64,000 nt of DNA, taken from assembly GCA_041736705.1 (NCBI GenBank), contig JBGSTC010000017.1, positions 62,001 through 126,000 of the forward strand, in the 5' to 3' direction. This document shows positions 8,258-16,057 of this stretch, piece after piece. This stretch comes from GWE2-51-13 sp041736705 (lineage in GTDB: Bacteria > Bacillota_I > Bacilli_A > Erysipelotrichales > Erysipelotrichaceae). The translations under genes and the position numbers were made by a program. Within the stretch, counting starts at the first letter, position 1. The number at the start of each line of letters is the position of its first letter. Under the pieces are notes generated by a model that made no database searches, had not been told where the DNA came from, and saw only the letters and a program-made list of their open reading frames with translations.

Positions 8258-9076
8258 TCACGAAACCACCTCTGGGTGACTCAATTTCAGCTTTCCGCGC
8301 ATGACTCCGTAGTAGAGGACGATGATGCGGATGACGAAGGCGAAGGGTAAAATCATGGCTGCCGTCGCCGGACTGAACATCCCGATCGCGGCGACAACCA
8401 TCGCCGGCGCAAGCATCAGATTGATCATCATGGTGAACCCGTGGGAGAACTTGATTTTCTTCTCTTCCTTGCGTCCTCCCATGAATTTAAACAGGAAAGC
8501 GACGACTAAAACGTAGACGGTGTACTGGATGAACTGCATGAAATAACTGAAGGTGAATTTCGCAAGCAACGAACTTAAGTTGAGATTGCGGATAAACAAG
8601 GTCGCCAAAACATCAGGTTGAATCTGGTTCGTCTCGAGTTGTGCCGACAGATCTTGGAAATCGTATTTCCCGAAATTGTCGTAGTACCCGATGGCCAGTG
8701 ATTTCCCGTCCTTGTCGATGACGACGCCGATTTCCTCGGTGAAGTACACTTCGTTCTTCCCGGTCGTCTCAGGCAGGACGGTAACGAAGTGGAAGGTGGT
8801 TTTCGTTCCTTCCCACTTCCGGTCCCCCTTGACGACACAGGTCAGTTTCCCATCGATCACGCAGTCGTTTTCTTTCAACATATTCGCCAAATCGACCGAG
8901 AAGTTCTCCATCCGCGGCAAATAGGTCGACGATTTCTGCATGTATAGACTGAAGAACGCCGGGATGCTGATGAAAAGAATGAGAACGAAATAAAGTAAGA
9001 TCGGATAGCGCACCTTCATTTTGCGTGTATCCAACACCGCCTGATTACTGTAAAACACTTTGATCCACTGTAGCAT
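8258..9076 (-). CDS. malA: DUF1189 membrane protein, MalA-like (maltodextrin utilisation)
   Basis: This 272-aa integral membrane protein has a helix near 28-45 (LLYFVLILFISIPAFFSLY), a long extracytoplasmic stretch (about 46-180) and three to four C-terminal helices (about 180-260). It fits the DUF1189 family, whose streptococcal members are named MalA and sit in maltodextrin operons. Its biochemical role is not established. It follows malG after a strong intercistronic hairpin and precedes the separately promoted malE. It ends in HPEVVS. The start is supported by GAGGAGG about 6 bases upstream. Confidence 0.75.
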   Translation of the reverse strand: MLQWIKVFYSNQAVLDTRKMKVRYPILLYFVLILFISIPAFFSLYMQKSSTYLPRMENFSVDLANMLKENDCVIDGKLTCVVKGDRKWEGTKTTFHFVTVLPETTGKNEVYFTEEIGVVIDKDGKSLAIGYYDNFGKYDFQDLSAQLETNQIQPDVLATLFIRNLNLSSLLAKFTFSYFMQFIQYTVYVLVVAFLFKFMGGRKEEKKIKFSHGFTMMINLMLAPAMVVAAIGMFSPATAAMILPFAFVIRIIVLYYGVMRGKLKLSHPEVVS

Positions 9077-9091
9077 AGGTCCTCCTCGTAA

Positions 9092-9116
9092 GATAAGCGC
9101 GAATCTCGCGCTTATC
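9092..9116 (-). other. 11-bp intercistronic hairpin between malG and malA
   Basis: A perfect 11-bp GC-rich stem (GATAAGCGCGA / TCGCGCTTATC) with a 3-base loop overlaps the malG stop and lies just before the malA ribosome binding site. On the coding (minus) strand no T-run follows, so it is not a standard terminator for this operon. On the plus strand it is followed by five T, so it could stop antisense transcripts. RNA processing or stability control is an alternative. Confidence 0.6.
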
Positions 9117-9984
9117 CTTTTTCCGCTCCGGATGTCAAACCGTAAACCATATACTTCTGCATGAAGAATTGGATGATCATGATCGGGATTGCGATCAGCA
9201 AGGCACCTGCCATGAAGTTCAAGGGATTATAGACCAAGGTCAGCAAGGGGTCGGTCGTACGGTACAACCAGACGGCGACCGTCATTTGTTCAGGCTGCAG
9301 GAAGACCGATTGCAGGATATAGTCGAGCCAAGGACCCATGAAGGCGCCGACGGCCAGGAAACCGACGATCGGAACGATCAAGGGGAACAAGATGAGACGA
9401 AGGATCTGGATCGGGGTCGCACCGTCGATCGCGGCGGCTTCATCCAAGGATTTCGGGATGTTGCGCATGAATCCGCGGACCAGGAACGTATTGTACGGAA
9501 TGGACCCGGCGGTATAGATCAAGGCGAGGTAATTGGGCTTGTTGAGGAAACCGAAGGTCCTGAACAACAAGAACAAGGCGATCATCCCCATGAACGACGG
9601 GAACATCTGCAGGATCATCATCGTCAGCAACATTTGCTTCTTGCCCTTGAAACGGAGACGGGCGAAGGCGAAGCCAGTGATAACGGCGAAGAAGACGACG
9701 CCGATCGTATTGAGCACCGCGATCTGCAAGGTACGAACGAACGCACCGGGATAGTCGGCGAACAATGAAGCCGGGTTGGATTTATACGTGAAGATGTAGT
9801 TGAAGTGTTCGAGCGACCACTTGGTGAAATCCGGAATCAACGGAACACCCGACAGGAGTTTCCCCGGGGTGAAGGCGGCGGATACCATCCAAAGCAGCGG
9901 GACAAGGACGATGATCGCCCCCAGAATGAGCCAGATATGCGTTACGATGTTCATCAAGATATCCGATGCGCGATATTTTTTCAT
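9112..9984 (-). CDS. malG: Maltodextrin ABC permease, MalG type
   Basis: This is a 290-aa permease with six predicted membrane helices that forms the import channel with MalF. The cytoplasmic coupling (EAA) motif is clear: EAAAIDGATPIQILR at about 183-197, which contacts the ATPase. The N-terminus has a helix LGAIIVLVPLLWMVSAAF and the C-terminus ends MVYGLTSGAEKG, as in MalG proteins. It begins 3 bases after the malF stop and is co-transcribed with it. Confidence 0.93.
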   Translation of the reverse strand: MKKYRASDILMNIVTHIWLILGAIIVLVPLLWMVSAAFTPGKLLSGVPLIPDFTKWSLEHFNYIFTYKSNPASLFADYPGAFVRTLQIAVLNTIGVVFFAVITGFAFARLRFKGKKQMLLTMMILQMFPSFMGMIALFLLFRTFGFLNKPNYLALIYTAGSIPYNTFLVRGFMRNIPKSLDEAAAIDGATPIQILRLILFPLIVPIVGFLAVGAFMGPWLDYILQSVFLQPEQMTVAVWLYRTTDPLLTLVYNPLNFMAGALLIAIPIMIIQFFMQKYMVYGLTSGAEKG

Positions 9985-9987
9985 GGC

Positions 9988-11550
9988 TTATTCCTCCTCC
10001 CAGATGCCTTTGGAGCGTGCAAGGTTGACCACCGAAATCGATCCGATGAAGATGAAGATCAAGATGGAGTAAACCGCTGCGATGTTGAAGAGCTGTGCGT
10101 TGTTCGAGAATGAAAGTTTATAAATCCAGGATATCAGGATGTCGGTCTGGCCGGGGATGCCGCCCATGACCTGCATGCTGAGGGGGATTTGTTCTAGATT
10201 GTATGCGGGTCCGCCTCCGGTCAGGAAATAGATCGCACCGAAGTTGTTGAAGTTGTAGGTGAAAGTCATGATGATCGCAGGCAAGGTCGCCCGTAGAATC
10301 AACGGCAAGGTGATGTTGCGGAAAGCCTGCCATTTGCTGGCCCCGTCGATCGCCGCGGCTTCATAGAGATCCTTCGGCAAAGTCGTCAAGACCCCCGTGA
10401 TCAACATCATGAAATATGGAGCGCCCAACCATAGATTGACCAGGATGACGACCGCTTTCGCCAGATTTCCGTTATAGTTGACCGTCAGCCAGGAAATAAC
10501 CGTATCGGGTCTGCCCTGCAGACCGATCTGGAAGAGGAAATTGGAAACCGCAGGCATCAAGCCCGTCTTCAATAACAACTGATTGGCCAAACCGGTGTTT
10601 TCAAATACGTTGCGAAACACCATCAACGAAATCATCGCCGGGACCGCCCAAGGGACGATCATGATGGTACGCCAGAACTTTTTGACTTTGACGTATTTCG
10701 ATTCGATGATGACCGCTTGGATCAAACCCATGATATAGCAGGTCGCACTCGCCATGATGGCATAGAAGAACGTCCAGCCTAAAATCTGCGAGAACACCGA
10801 GAACCATCCCGGGTCGCCCGCGATCATGGCGAAGTTCTTGAAACCGACCCATTCGATCAAACGCGAAGGAACCGGAATCCGATAGGTATAGTTGGTAAAC
10901 GCCAACAAGAACGAGAACATGAACGGGATCAAGGTAAAGAAGAGAACCATGACCAAGGTCGGCACCAAGATAAGATACGGAAACATATCCGACCATAGGC
11001 GTTTCACATACTCTTTGCCGGTTTCGACGACACCTTGTTTCAGGATCGTCTTACGGGAAACGTACGCGTCGCGGATATTGTAGATCCATACCGCGATGAC
11101 GATCGAACTCAATACCAACGCGATCAACCCGCTACCAAGCAAAGTGACCGAGTTATCCGCGGACAGCCAAGGGATGATCTTGTTGAAGGTTTCGACCGCT
11201 TGACCGCGATAGAGCGCGCCACGGACGATCTTCCCCAAGGTCGCCAAGCCCCATAACCCTTTACTGAAGATTCCGCCATAGTCACGGATAAAGTAGATCT
11301 GACTGCCGGGATCCGCCGGATATTGCGCCAGGTCGGAAAAAATGTAGAAGTATCCTCCGGTAAACAACTCCGTCAGGAAAGCGACTGCCCCGAATCCAAG
11401 AAACGTAAATCCCTTCGCTTTCTGCTTGTTGCGGAACTGGCCTAAGCCCATCACAAAAAAAGACATGACAGCGGATTTCAATGCATCCGGGTTGTCCTTG
11501 ATGTCTTTCAGGAGTTCATTCCACCGTTGGCCGAATTTTTTCTTCTTCAT
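9988..11550 (-). CDS. malF: Maltodextrin ABC permease, MalF type, long N-terminus
   Basis: This 520-aa permease partners MalG. The start ATG at 11550 is chosen because AGGAGG lies 7 bases upstream; the reading frame extends a further 16 codons without such a signal. The N-terminal 170 residues carry extra helices (AVMSFFVMGLGQF, GFTFLGFGAVAFL, and VTLLGSGLIALVLSSIVIAV in part), as in Gram-positive MalC/MalF. The transport core follows, with coupling motif EAAAIDGASKWQAFR near 410-425. It is the first gene of malF-malG-malA. A LacI-type operator lies 7 bases upstream of the -35 of its promoter. Confidence 0.92.
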   Translation of the reverse strand: MKKKKFGQRWNELLKDIKDNPDALKSAVMSFFVMGLGQFRNKQKAKGFTFLGFGAVAFLTELFTGGYFYIFSDLAQYPADPGSQIYFIRDYGGIFSKGLWGLATLGKIVRGALYRGQAVETFNKIIPWLSADNSVTLLGSGLIALVLSSIVIAVWIYNIRDAYVSRKTILKQGVVETGKEYVKRLWSDMFPYLILVPTLVMVLFFTLIPFMFSFLLAFTNYTYRIPVPSRLIEWVGFKNFAMIAGDPGWFSVFSQILGWTFFYAIMASATCYIMGLIQAVIIESKYVKVKKFWRTIMIVPWAVPAMISLMVFRNVFENTGLANQLLLKTGLMPAVSNFLFQIGLQGRPDTVISWLTVNYNGNLAKAVVILVNLWLGAPYFMMLITGVLTTLPKDLYEAAAIDGASKWQAFRNITLPLILRATLPAIIMTFTYNFNNFGAIYFLTGGGPAYNLEQIPLSMQVMGGIPGQTDILISWIYKLSFSNNAQLFNIAAVYSILIFIFIGSISVVNLARSKGIWEEE

Positions 11551-11569
11551 AATATACCCTCCTGTTGTT

Positions 11570-11598
11570 ATTGTGCCATGATTCTTGCGATTCTTCAA
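11570..11598 (-). promoter_or_regulatory. Putative malF promoter
   Basis: Minus strand: -35 TTGAAG (11593-11598), 17-base spacer, -10 CACAAT (11570-11575), upstream of the malF AGGAGG. Both boxes match 4 of 6 positions. Confidence 0.5.
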
Positions 11599-11605
11599 GG
11601 GTTAT

Positions 11606-11619
11606 GGTAAGCGTTTACA
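11606..11619. promoter_or_regulatory. LacI/cre-type operator in malF-neopullulanase divergent region
   Basis: Read on the minus strand, TGTAAACGCTTACC differs from the malE operator at two positions. It lies upstream of the malF -35, with its centre near -50 relative to the likely start. It is about 40 bases upstream of the neopullulanase -35. This is not a simple promoter-overlap position. Confidence 0.7.
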
Positions 11620-11658
11620 TCATGATTCCCTCAGAAACCCTTTTCGCGGGGAAGTCGG

Positions 11659-11687
11659 TTGACATTTTCTTCCAGGTGGTTCAAAAT
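11659..11687 (+). promoter_or_regulatory. Putative neopullulanase promoter
   Basis: -35 TTGACA (11659-11664, perfect), 17-base spacer, -10 CAAAAT (11682-11687), 17 bases before the ATG, which has GAGGTG just upstream. The start of transcription would lie very near the ribosome binding site. Confidence 0.45.
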
Positions 11688-11703
11688 ATCGGCGAGGTGA
11701 CCC

Positions 11704-13389
11704 ATGAACATCAACGCAATTTACCACCGGTCGCAAGACAACTGGTGTTTCCCCTATGACGATCATTCCGTGGAACTTCGGATCCGCACCGGTTTGGAAG
11801 TGACGAAGGTCGTCTGCGAGTACGGCGACCAACACGAAGGCACGGTCCTCTTTTCGAAGTGGAAATGGAAATCGCATGCGATCGAAATGAAACGTAGCGG
11901 CCAAACCGCCCAACATACGTACTGGACGTGCATCGTCACCCCCTCGAATCGACGAATGAAGTATCACTTCATCCTCTTCGACGATCACGAAACCCTCGTT
12001 TTCGGCGAAACCAGCGTTCTTCCTCCCAATGAAGAACCCGATAACTTCAACTATTTCTTTTTCCCGTACTTCCATCGCAAAGAACGCTATTTTGCCCCGG
12101 CTTGGGTCAAGGATACCGTTTGGTACCAGATTTTCCCCGATCGTTTCGCCAATCACGGAAACAAGGGGTTCAAAGCCTGGCATAACGGTCCCGTGAAGAA
12201 CTCCGACCATTACGGAGGCAACCTGAAAGGCATTCTCGAACATTTGGATTACCTGAAGGACTTAGGGATCAGCGGGATCTATCTCACCCCGGTTTTCGCC
12301 TCGCCCACCACCCACAAATACGACACCCAGGACTATTTCACGATCGACCCGGACTTCGGCACGAAAGAAGACTTGATCGAACTGGTGAAACAAGCGCATC
12401 AAAGAGGAATCAAGGTCATGTTGGACGCGGTGTTCAACCATGCCGGCGACCGATTCGAAAAGTGGATGGATGTGAAAAACAATCCGGACTCGAGATATCG
12501 CGACTGGTTCTTCCTTGATGAGAAGAATCATTATGAAACTTTCGCGTTTGCGAAAAACATGCCCAAACTGAACACCGAAAACCCCGATGTCATCGATTAC
12601 TTCTGCACCGTCGGGAAATACTGGATCGAAACTGCCGACATCGACGGTTGGCGATTGGATGTCGCCAACGAGATCAGCCATACGTTCTGGCGCGCTTTCA
12701 GACACGAAGTCCGCTCCGTCAAACCCGATGTCTATATCCTTGGCGAAGTCTGGCACGATGCGATGCCGTGGTTGCAGGGCGACCAATTCGATGCCGTCAT
12801 GAATTATCCCTACACGAAAATCCTGCTGGACCTGATCGCCCATGGACGCATCGACCTCGCTGAATTCAGAGCCGGGATCGATGAAATCCGCAACCATTAC
12901 CCCACGATCGTCCAAGTCAATCAATTCAACCTCTTCGACAGCCATGACACCGCAAGACTGACCACCCTCTGCAAGAACGACCTAACCAAAGTCAAAGGGG
13001 CGCTCGCTTTTCTCTTGGTCTCCCCCGGTTCCCCCTGTATTTATTACGGCACGGAAATCGCGATGGAAGGCGGAATCGACCCGGATTGCCGGAGACTGAT
13101 GCAATGGAAACCGGACCCTAAAAATCATGAGATGTTTACACTGATCCAAACCTTCATCCAACTCCGTAAGAATCATCCTGTATTATCAAACGATGGAGAT
13201 TGGAAGTGGATCGAGACTTCAAAGAACATTATCGCTTTTACTCGATCGAACGCCGATGAGTCCATTTCTTTCTTCTACAACCCGTCAAGCCACCCTGTCA
13301 CAATCGGACTTCCGAAGGGTGATCAACTCTATGGATCTACTTCAGCAATTCTTGAGCCCGGACTAATAAAACTAATCAAACATAAATAG
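11704..13389 (+). CDS. Neopullulanase / cyclomaltodextrinase (GH13_20)
   Basis: This is a 561-aa cytoplasmic enzyme that hydrolyses pullulan, cyclodextrins and branched maltodextrins. The N-terminal 120 residues form a CBM34-type beta domain (MNINAIYHRSQDNWCFPY). Subfamily markers are MPKLN (286-290) and VANE right after nucleophile Asp319 (GWRLDVANE). DAVFNH is at 241-246, GEVWHD has Glu348, and DSHDTAR has Asp415. There is no signal peptide. It is divergent from malF and shares the operator region, so it is expected to be co-regulated with uptake. It ends in a bidirectional terminator. Confidence 0.92.
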   Translation: MNINAIYHRSQDNWCFPYDDHSVELRIRTGLEVTKVVCEYGDQHEGTVLFSKWKWKSHAIEMKRSGQTAQHTYWTCIVTPSNRRMKYHFILFDDHETLVFGETSVLPPNEEPDNFNYFFFPYFHRKERYFAPAWVKDTVWYQIFPDRFANHGNKGFKAWHNGPVKNSDHYGGNLKGILEHLDYLKDLGISGIYLTPVFASPTTHKYDTQDYFTIDPDFGTKEDLIELVKQAHQRGIKVMLDAVFNHAGDRFEKWMDVKNNPDSRYRDWFFLDEKNHYETFAFAKNMPKLNTENPDVIDYFCTVGKYWIETADIDGWRLDVANEISHTFWRAFRHEVRSVKPDVYILGEVWHDAMPWLQGDQFDAVMNYPYTKILLDLIAHGRIDLAEFRAGIDEIRNHYPTIVQVNQFNLFDSHDTARLTTLCKNDLTKVKGALAFLLVSPGSPCIYYGTEIAMEGGIDPDCRRLMQWKPDPKNHEMFTLIQTFIQLRKNHPVLSNDGDWKWIETSKNIIAFTRSNADESISFFYNPSSHPVTIGLPKGDQLYGSTSAILEPGLIKLIKHK

Positions 13390-13394
13390 AAAAG

Positions 13395-13438
13395 AGAACC
13401 AGTAAAAGGATAGGAAAATCCACCATATTACTGGTTCT
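13395..13438. terminator. Bidirectional terminator between neopullulanase and small membrane ORF
   Basis: An 11-bp stem (AGAACCAGTAA / TTACTGGTTCT) spans a 22-base loop that contains a smaller GGAT/ATCC hairpin. It is T-rich on both exits and covers the stop codon of the small minus-strand gene. Confidence 0.7.
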
Positions 13439-13745
13439 TTATATAATTCTTTCTATAAACTACTTGGATAGTGATAATTTCGAAGAGAGCGGAAACGCCG
13501 ATCATACTAAACAAGAGCGCATCATTCTTTGATATTCGTTGAATTAATACCAGCGGGGTCAAAACAAACAGATTGTAAATCATCATTCGATGAACCAATT
13601 TCAAATATCCATGATTATAAGTATCTTTTTTTGCACTTCGATATGCATTTTCGAAAACAAGATAATCATACAAGAAGTAGGGCAAAGAGCTAATCCCATA
13701 ATATTTCTCTTTGAATTTCTGATAAAATTTCTTGTTCAAAAACAA
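13428..13745 (-). CDS. Small AT-rich membrane protein of unknown function
   Basis: This 105-aa frame uses a TTG start; no in-frame ATG lies near. There are two likely helices (about 54-70, MMIYNLFVLTPLVLIQ, and 78-97, ALLFSMIGVSALFEIITIQVV) in a Lys/Tyr-rich protein. I do not recognise a family. The frame stays open upstream of the TTG to a TGA near 13820. That extension would encode a further hydrophobic segment (FFGFFEISLLAFLRF), so the true start could be earlier with an unusual codon, or the gene may have lost its start. Base composition is clearly more AT-rich than the neighbours, which suggests acquired or decaying DNA. Confidence 0.45.
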   Translation of the reverse strand: MFLNKKFYQKFKEKYYGISSLPYFLYDYLVFENAYRSAKKDTYNHGYLKLVHRMMIYNLFVLTPLVLIQRISKNDALLFSMIGVSALFEIITIQVVYRKNYIKNQ

Positions 13746-13797
13746 TTGGCAAACGAATCGAAGAAAGGCGAGAAGAGATATTTCAAAGAAACCAAAA

Positions 13798-13823
13798 AAC
13801 CACCTCTTTCCAAAGAGTCAATA
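13798..13823 (-). terminator. Possible pulA terminator
   Basis: On the minus strand a short stem CTCTT / AAAGAG is followed by GTGG and six T, about 20 bases after the pulA stop. The stem is short, so this is tentative. Confidence 0.35.
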
Positions 13824-13837
13824 ATGCTTTCTCTGTA

Positions 13838-15976
13838 CTATTTTGAACCGACAATCACCATGGTATACGGGTTGATCGCGACGCTTTGTACATTGTAATC
13901 GGTTATGGCTCCGGCTTCGTTGGCAAGGAGTTCCACATAATCCGGAAAAGACTGATAGAAGACTTGGGAGGTCGGATTGATGTAGACGAAAATGGAAGAG
14001 AACTCGCAGTTCTTCAGATGATGGAGATGATAGACCAAAACTTTCTCTTCGATCGAGGAGAACATCACGTTCTTTTGGATGCATTTGGCGGACGTCATAC
14101 GGAAAGCGCTGATCCGTTTACGCAACTGGATCAGATCGCGGGTATAGCGTACGACTTCGTCGTAACGTTCCCTGCGTAACCAATCGAGTTGGTTGACCGG
14201 GTCGGTGCTGCGATAACTGTTGTGGTGTCCGCTCTTGGTACGGCAAAACTCTTGGCCGCTATGGATGAAAGGGATGCCTTGGGAAACCAGGATCGCTCCG
14301 ATCATCAGTTTTTGTTTACGGATTCTGACTTCGCGTTGGTCTTCCCTGCAGCATTCCTTGAGTTTATCCCAGGACGTACTGTTATCGTGGCATTCCACGT
14401 AGTTGATGGATTGGTGGGGTTGTTCGAAGATTTTGACCCGGTCGTCGTTGAGACAGTTCCCGATCATCGCCGAATACATGGCCGGCAAGTAGTTGGTATC
14501 CCCCGAACAATAGCCACGCACGGTGATTTCGTTGGGGTTGGTCCGCCCTTTGACATGTTCACGGAAGAAGTCGTTGAAATGGCCGATCTCAGGCATCTGC
14601 GCCTGGTTGCCCATGTTCGCCTTCAGGTTCTCGTCCAAGATCGTCGGCATGTTCCATCCTTCACCGTAGATCATCGCATCGGCTTTAAGGGCACGGGATT
14701 GGGCGACGACTTCGTTCATCGTCGCGACGTCCAGCACACCCATGAGGTCGAAACGGAATCCGTCGACATCGTAGGCTTCCATCCAACATTTACAGGAATC
14801 CAGGATGAACTTGCGGACCATGCGGCGGTTTGAATCCAGATCGTTGTTGCAGAAAGACCCGTTGGACAGGGCGCCTGTCGCCGAACGGCGGAAATAGTAA
14901 TAGGGAACGACTTTTTCGAATGGACTGGTGTCCATGTCGTAGACATGGTTGTAGACGACGTCCATGTTGACGCGTATCCCTTGTTTATGGAACGCCTGTA
15001 CCATCTGTTTGGCTTCTTTGACACGCAGGATCGGTTGATCCGGATCGGTGGTGTAACTGCCTTCCGGGACATTGTATTGCAACGGGTCGTATCCCCAGTT
15101 GTAAAAGGCGCTGACGTTGAGTTCATCGACGGTCGCGAAATCATACATCGGCATGATCTGGACGTGGGTGACCCCGAGTTCCTTGATGTAGGAAATGCCG
15201 GTGGAATAGCCGGCGTCGGTCTTCGTGTTCTCGTGGGTGAACGCCATGAACTTGCCCCGTTCGGGAATGTTTCCCTCACTCATCATGGAGAAGTCGCGTA
15301 CGCTGAGTTCATAGAGGATCGCATCGGTTTGGTTTTTGAAGAGGGGGAGGTTTTTCGAGAAGTTTTCGACGTCGATCTTCTTATAGTCGATGACGGCGGA
15401 CATCTTGTTGTTGGCGAAGGAAGAACGGGCGATGGGATCGGTGGTTTGGTTCCATTTCCCGTTGACCAGGATATGGTAAAGATAGCCGCTCCCATGGAGA
15501 TTGCGATTGTAACGATGACGGAAAACCCCTTTATCCGTGCGTTTCATTTCCCGAAGTTCCTTGACATCGTCCACATAGACTTCAAGCATGACGCGGTTGG
15601 CGGTCGGTGCCCATAGGGCGAAATCCGTATGACTGCCGACGGGATGGACCCCGAGGTCGTCCCCTTCATAGTAGAATTCATCATCGAAACGCACCGTCTT
15701 GGTGATCAGGGCGAACTGAAGCGGCGTGGCGAGCGAATGTTCCTCGACCACGTCGTAGGCATCGCCGATGATGATCGAATCCGGCGCACCCAGGACATAT
15801 TTCGTATAATCCCCGGAGGTCAGTTCGAATCCGTGGATGGGAAGCTTCGATAACTTCCCGGCGTTATCACGCAGGAAAAAACTCTCGCTGCGTCCTTGGT
15901 AGAACTGGCGGGAGAGATAAATCGTGATGACCTTGTAGTCATCGAGATGGGCTTCGAACTTTTCGACTTTTCGCAT
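13838..15976 (-). CDS. pulA: Type I pullulanase (debranching enzyme)
   Basis: This 712-aa enzyme hydrolyses alpha-1,6 branch points of glycogen, limit dextrins and pullulan. A type I marker YNWGYDP is at 292-298. A CBM48 domain (about 105-195: HTDFALWAPTANRV) precedes the barrel. Catalytic residues are Asp410 (GFRFDLMG), Glu439 (YGEGW) and Asp531 (ECHDN). It has no signal peptide, so it acts on imported or stored polymer, in step with the phosphorylase gene just upstream. It is separated from glgP by a terminator and has its own extended -10 promoter. It ends in VIVGSK, with a weak hairpin and T-run (13798-13823) downstream. Confidence 0.94.
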   Translation of the reverse strand: MRKVEKFEAHLDDYKVITIYLSRQFYQGRSESFFLRDNAGKLSKLPIHGFELTSGDYTKYVLGAPDSIIIGDAYDVVEEHSLATPLQFALITKTVRFDDEFYYEGDDLGVHPVGSHTDFALWAPTANRVMLEVYVDDVKELREMKRTDKGVFRHRYNRNLHGSGYLYHILVNGKWNQTTDPIARSSFANNKMSAVIDYKKIDVENFSKNLPLFKNQTDAILYELSVRDFSMMSEGNIPERGKFMAFTHENTKTDAGYSTGISYIKELGVTHVQIMPMYDFATVDELNVSAFYNWGYDPLQYNVPEGSYTTDPDQPILRVKEAKQMVQAFHKQGIRVNMDVVYNHVYDMDTSPFEKVVPYYYFRRSATGALSNGSFCNNDLDSNRRMVRKFILDSCKCWMEAYDVDGFRFDLMGVLDVATMNEVVAQSRALKADAMIYGEGWNMPTILDENLKANMGNQAQMPEIGHFNDFFREHVKGRTNPNEITVRGYCSGDTNYLPAMYSAMIGNCLNDDRVKIFEQPHQSINYVECHDNSTSWDKLKECCREDQREVRIRKQKLMIGAILVSQGIPFIHSGQEFCRTKSGHHNSYRSTDPVNQLDWLRRERYDEVVRYTRDLIQLRKRISAFRMTSAKCIQKNVMFSSIEEKVLVYHLHHLKNCEFSSIFVYINPTSQVFYQSFPDYVELLANEAGAITDYNVQSVAINPYTMVIVGSK

Positions 15977-15999
15977 AGGCTTACCTTTTTGTCGTTTCT

Positions 16000-16008
16000 A
16001 TTATACCA
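16000..16008 (-). promoter_or_regulatory. pulA extended -10 promoter
   Basis: TGGTATAAT (TGn plus a perfect -10) lies 24 bases before the pulA ATG on the minus strand. The -35 position is weak (CTACAC), as is usual with an extended -10. No LacI-type operator is visible here. Confidence 0.55.
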
Positions 16009-16037
16009 ACAATTCCTGATTTGTGTAGAGAAGAAAA

Positions 16038-16057
16038 AGAGCGGGGTTTCCCGCTCT
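16038..16057 (-). terminator. glgP terminator
   Basis: Minus strand: 8-bp stem AGAGCGGG / CCCGCTCT with loop AAAC, then TTTTTC. It overlaps the glgP TAG stop codon. Confidence 0.8.
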
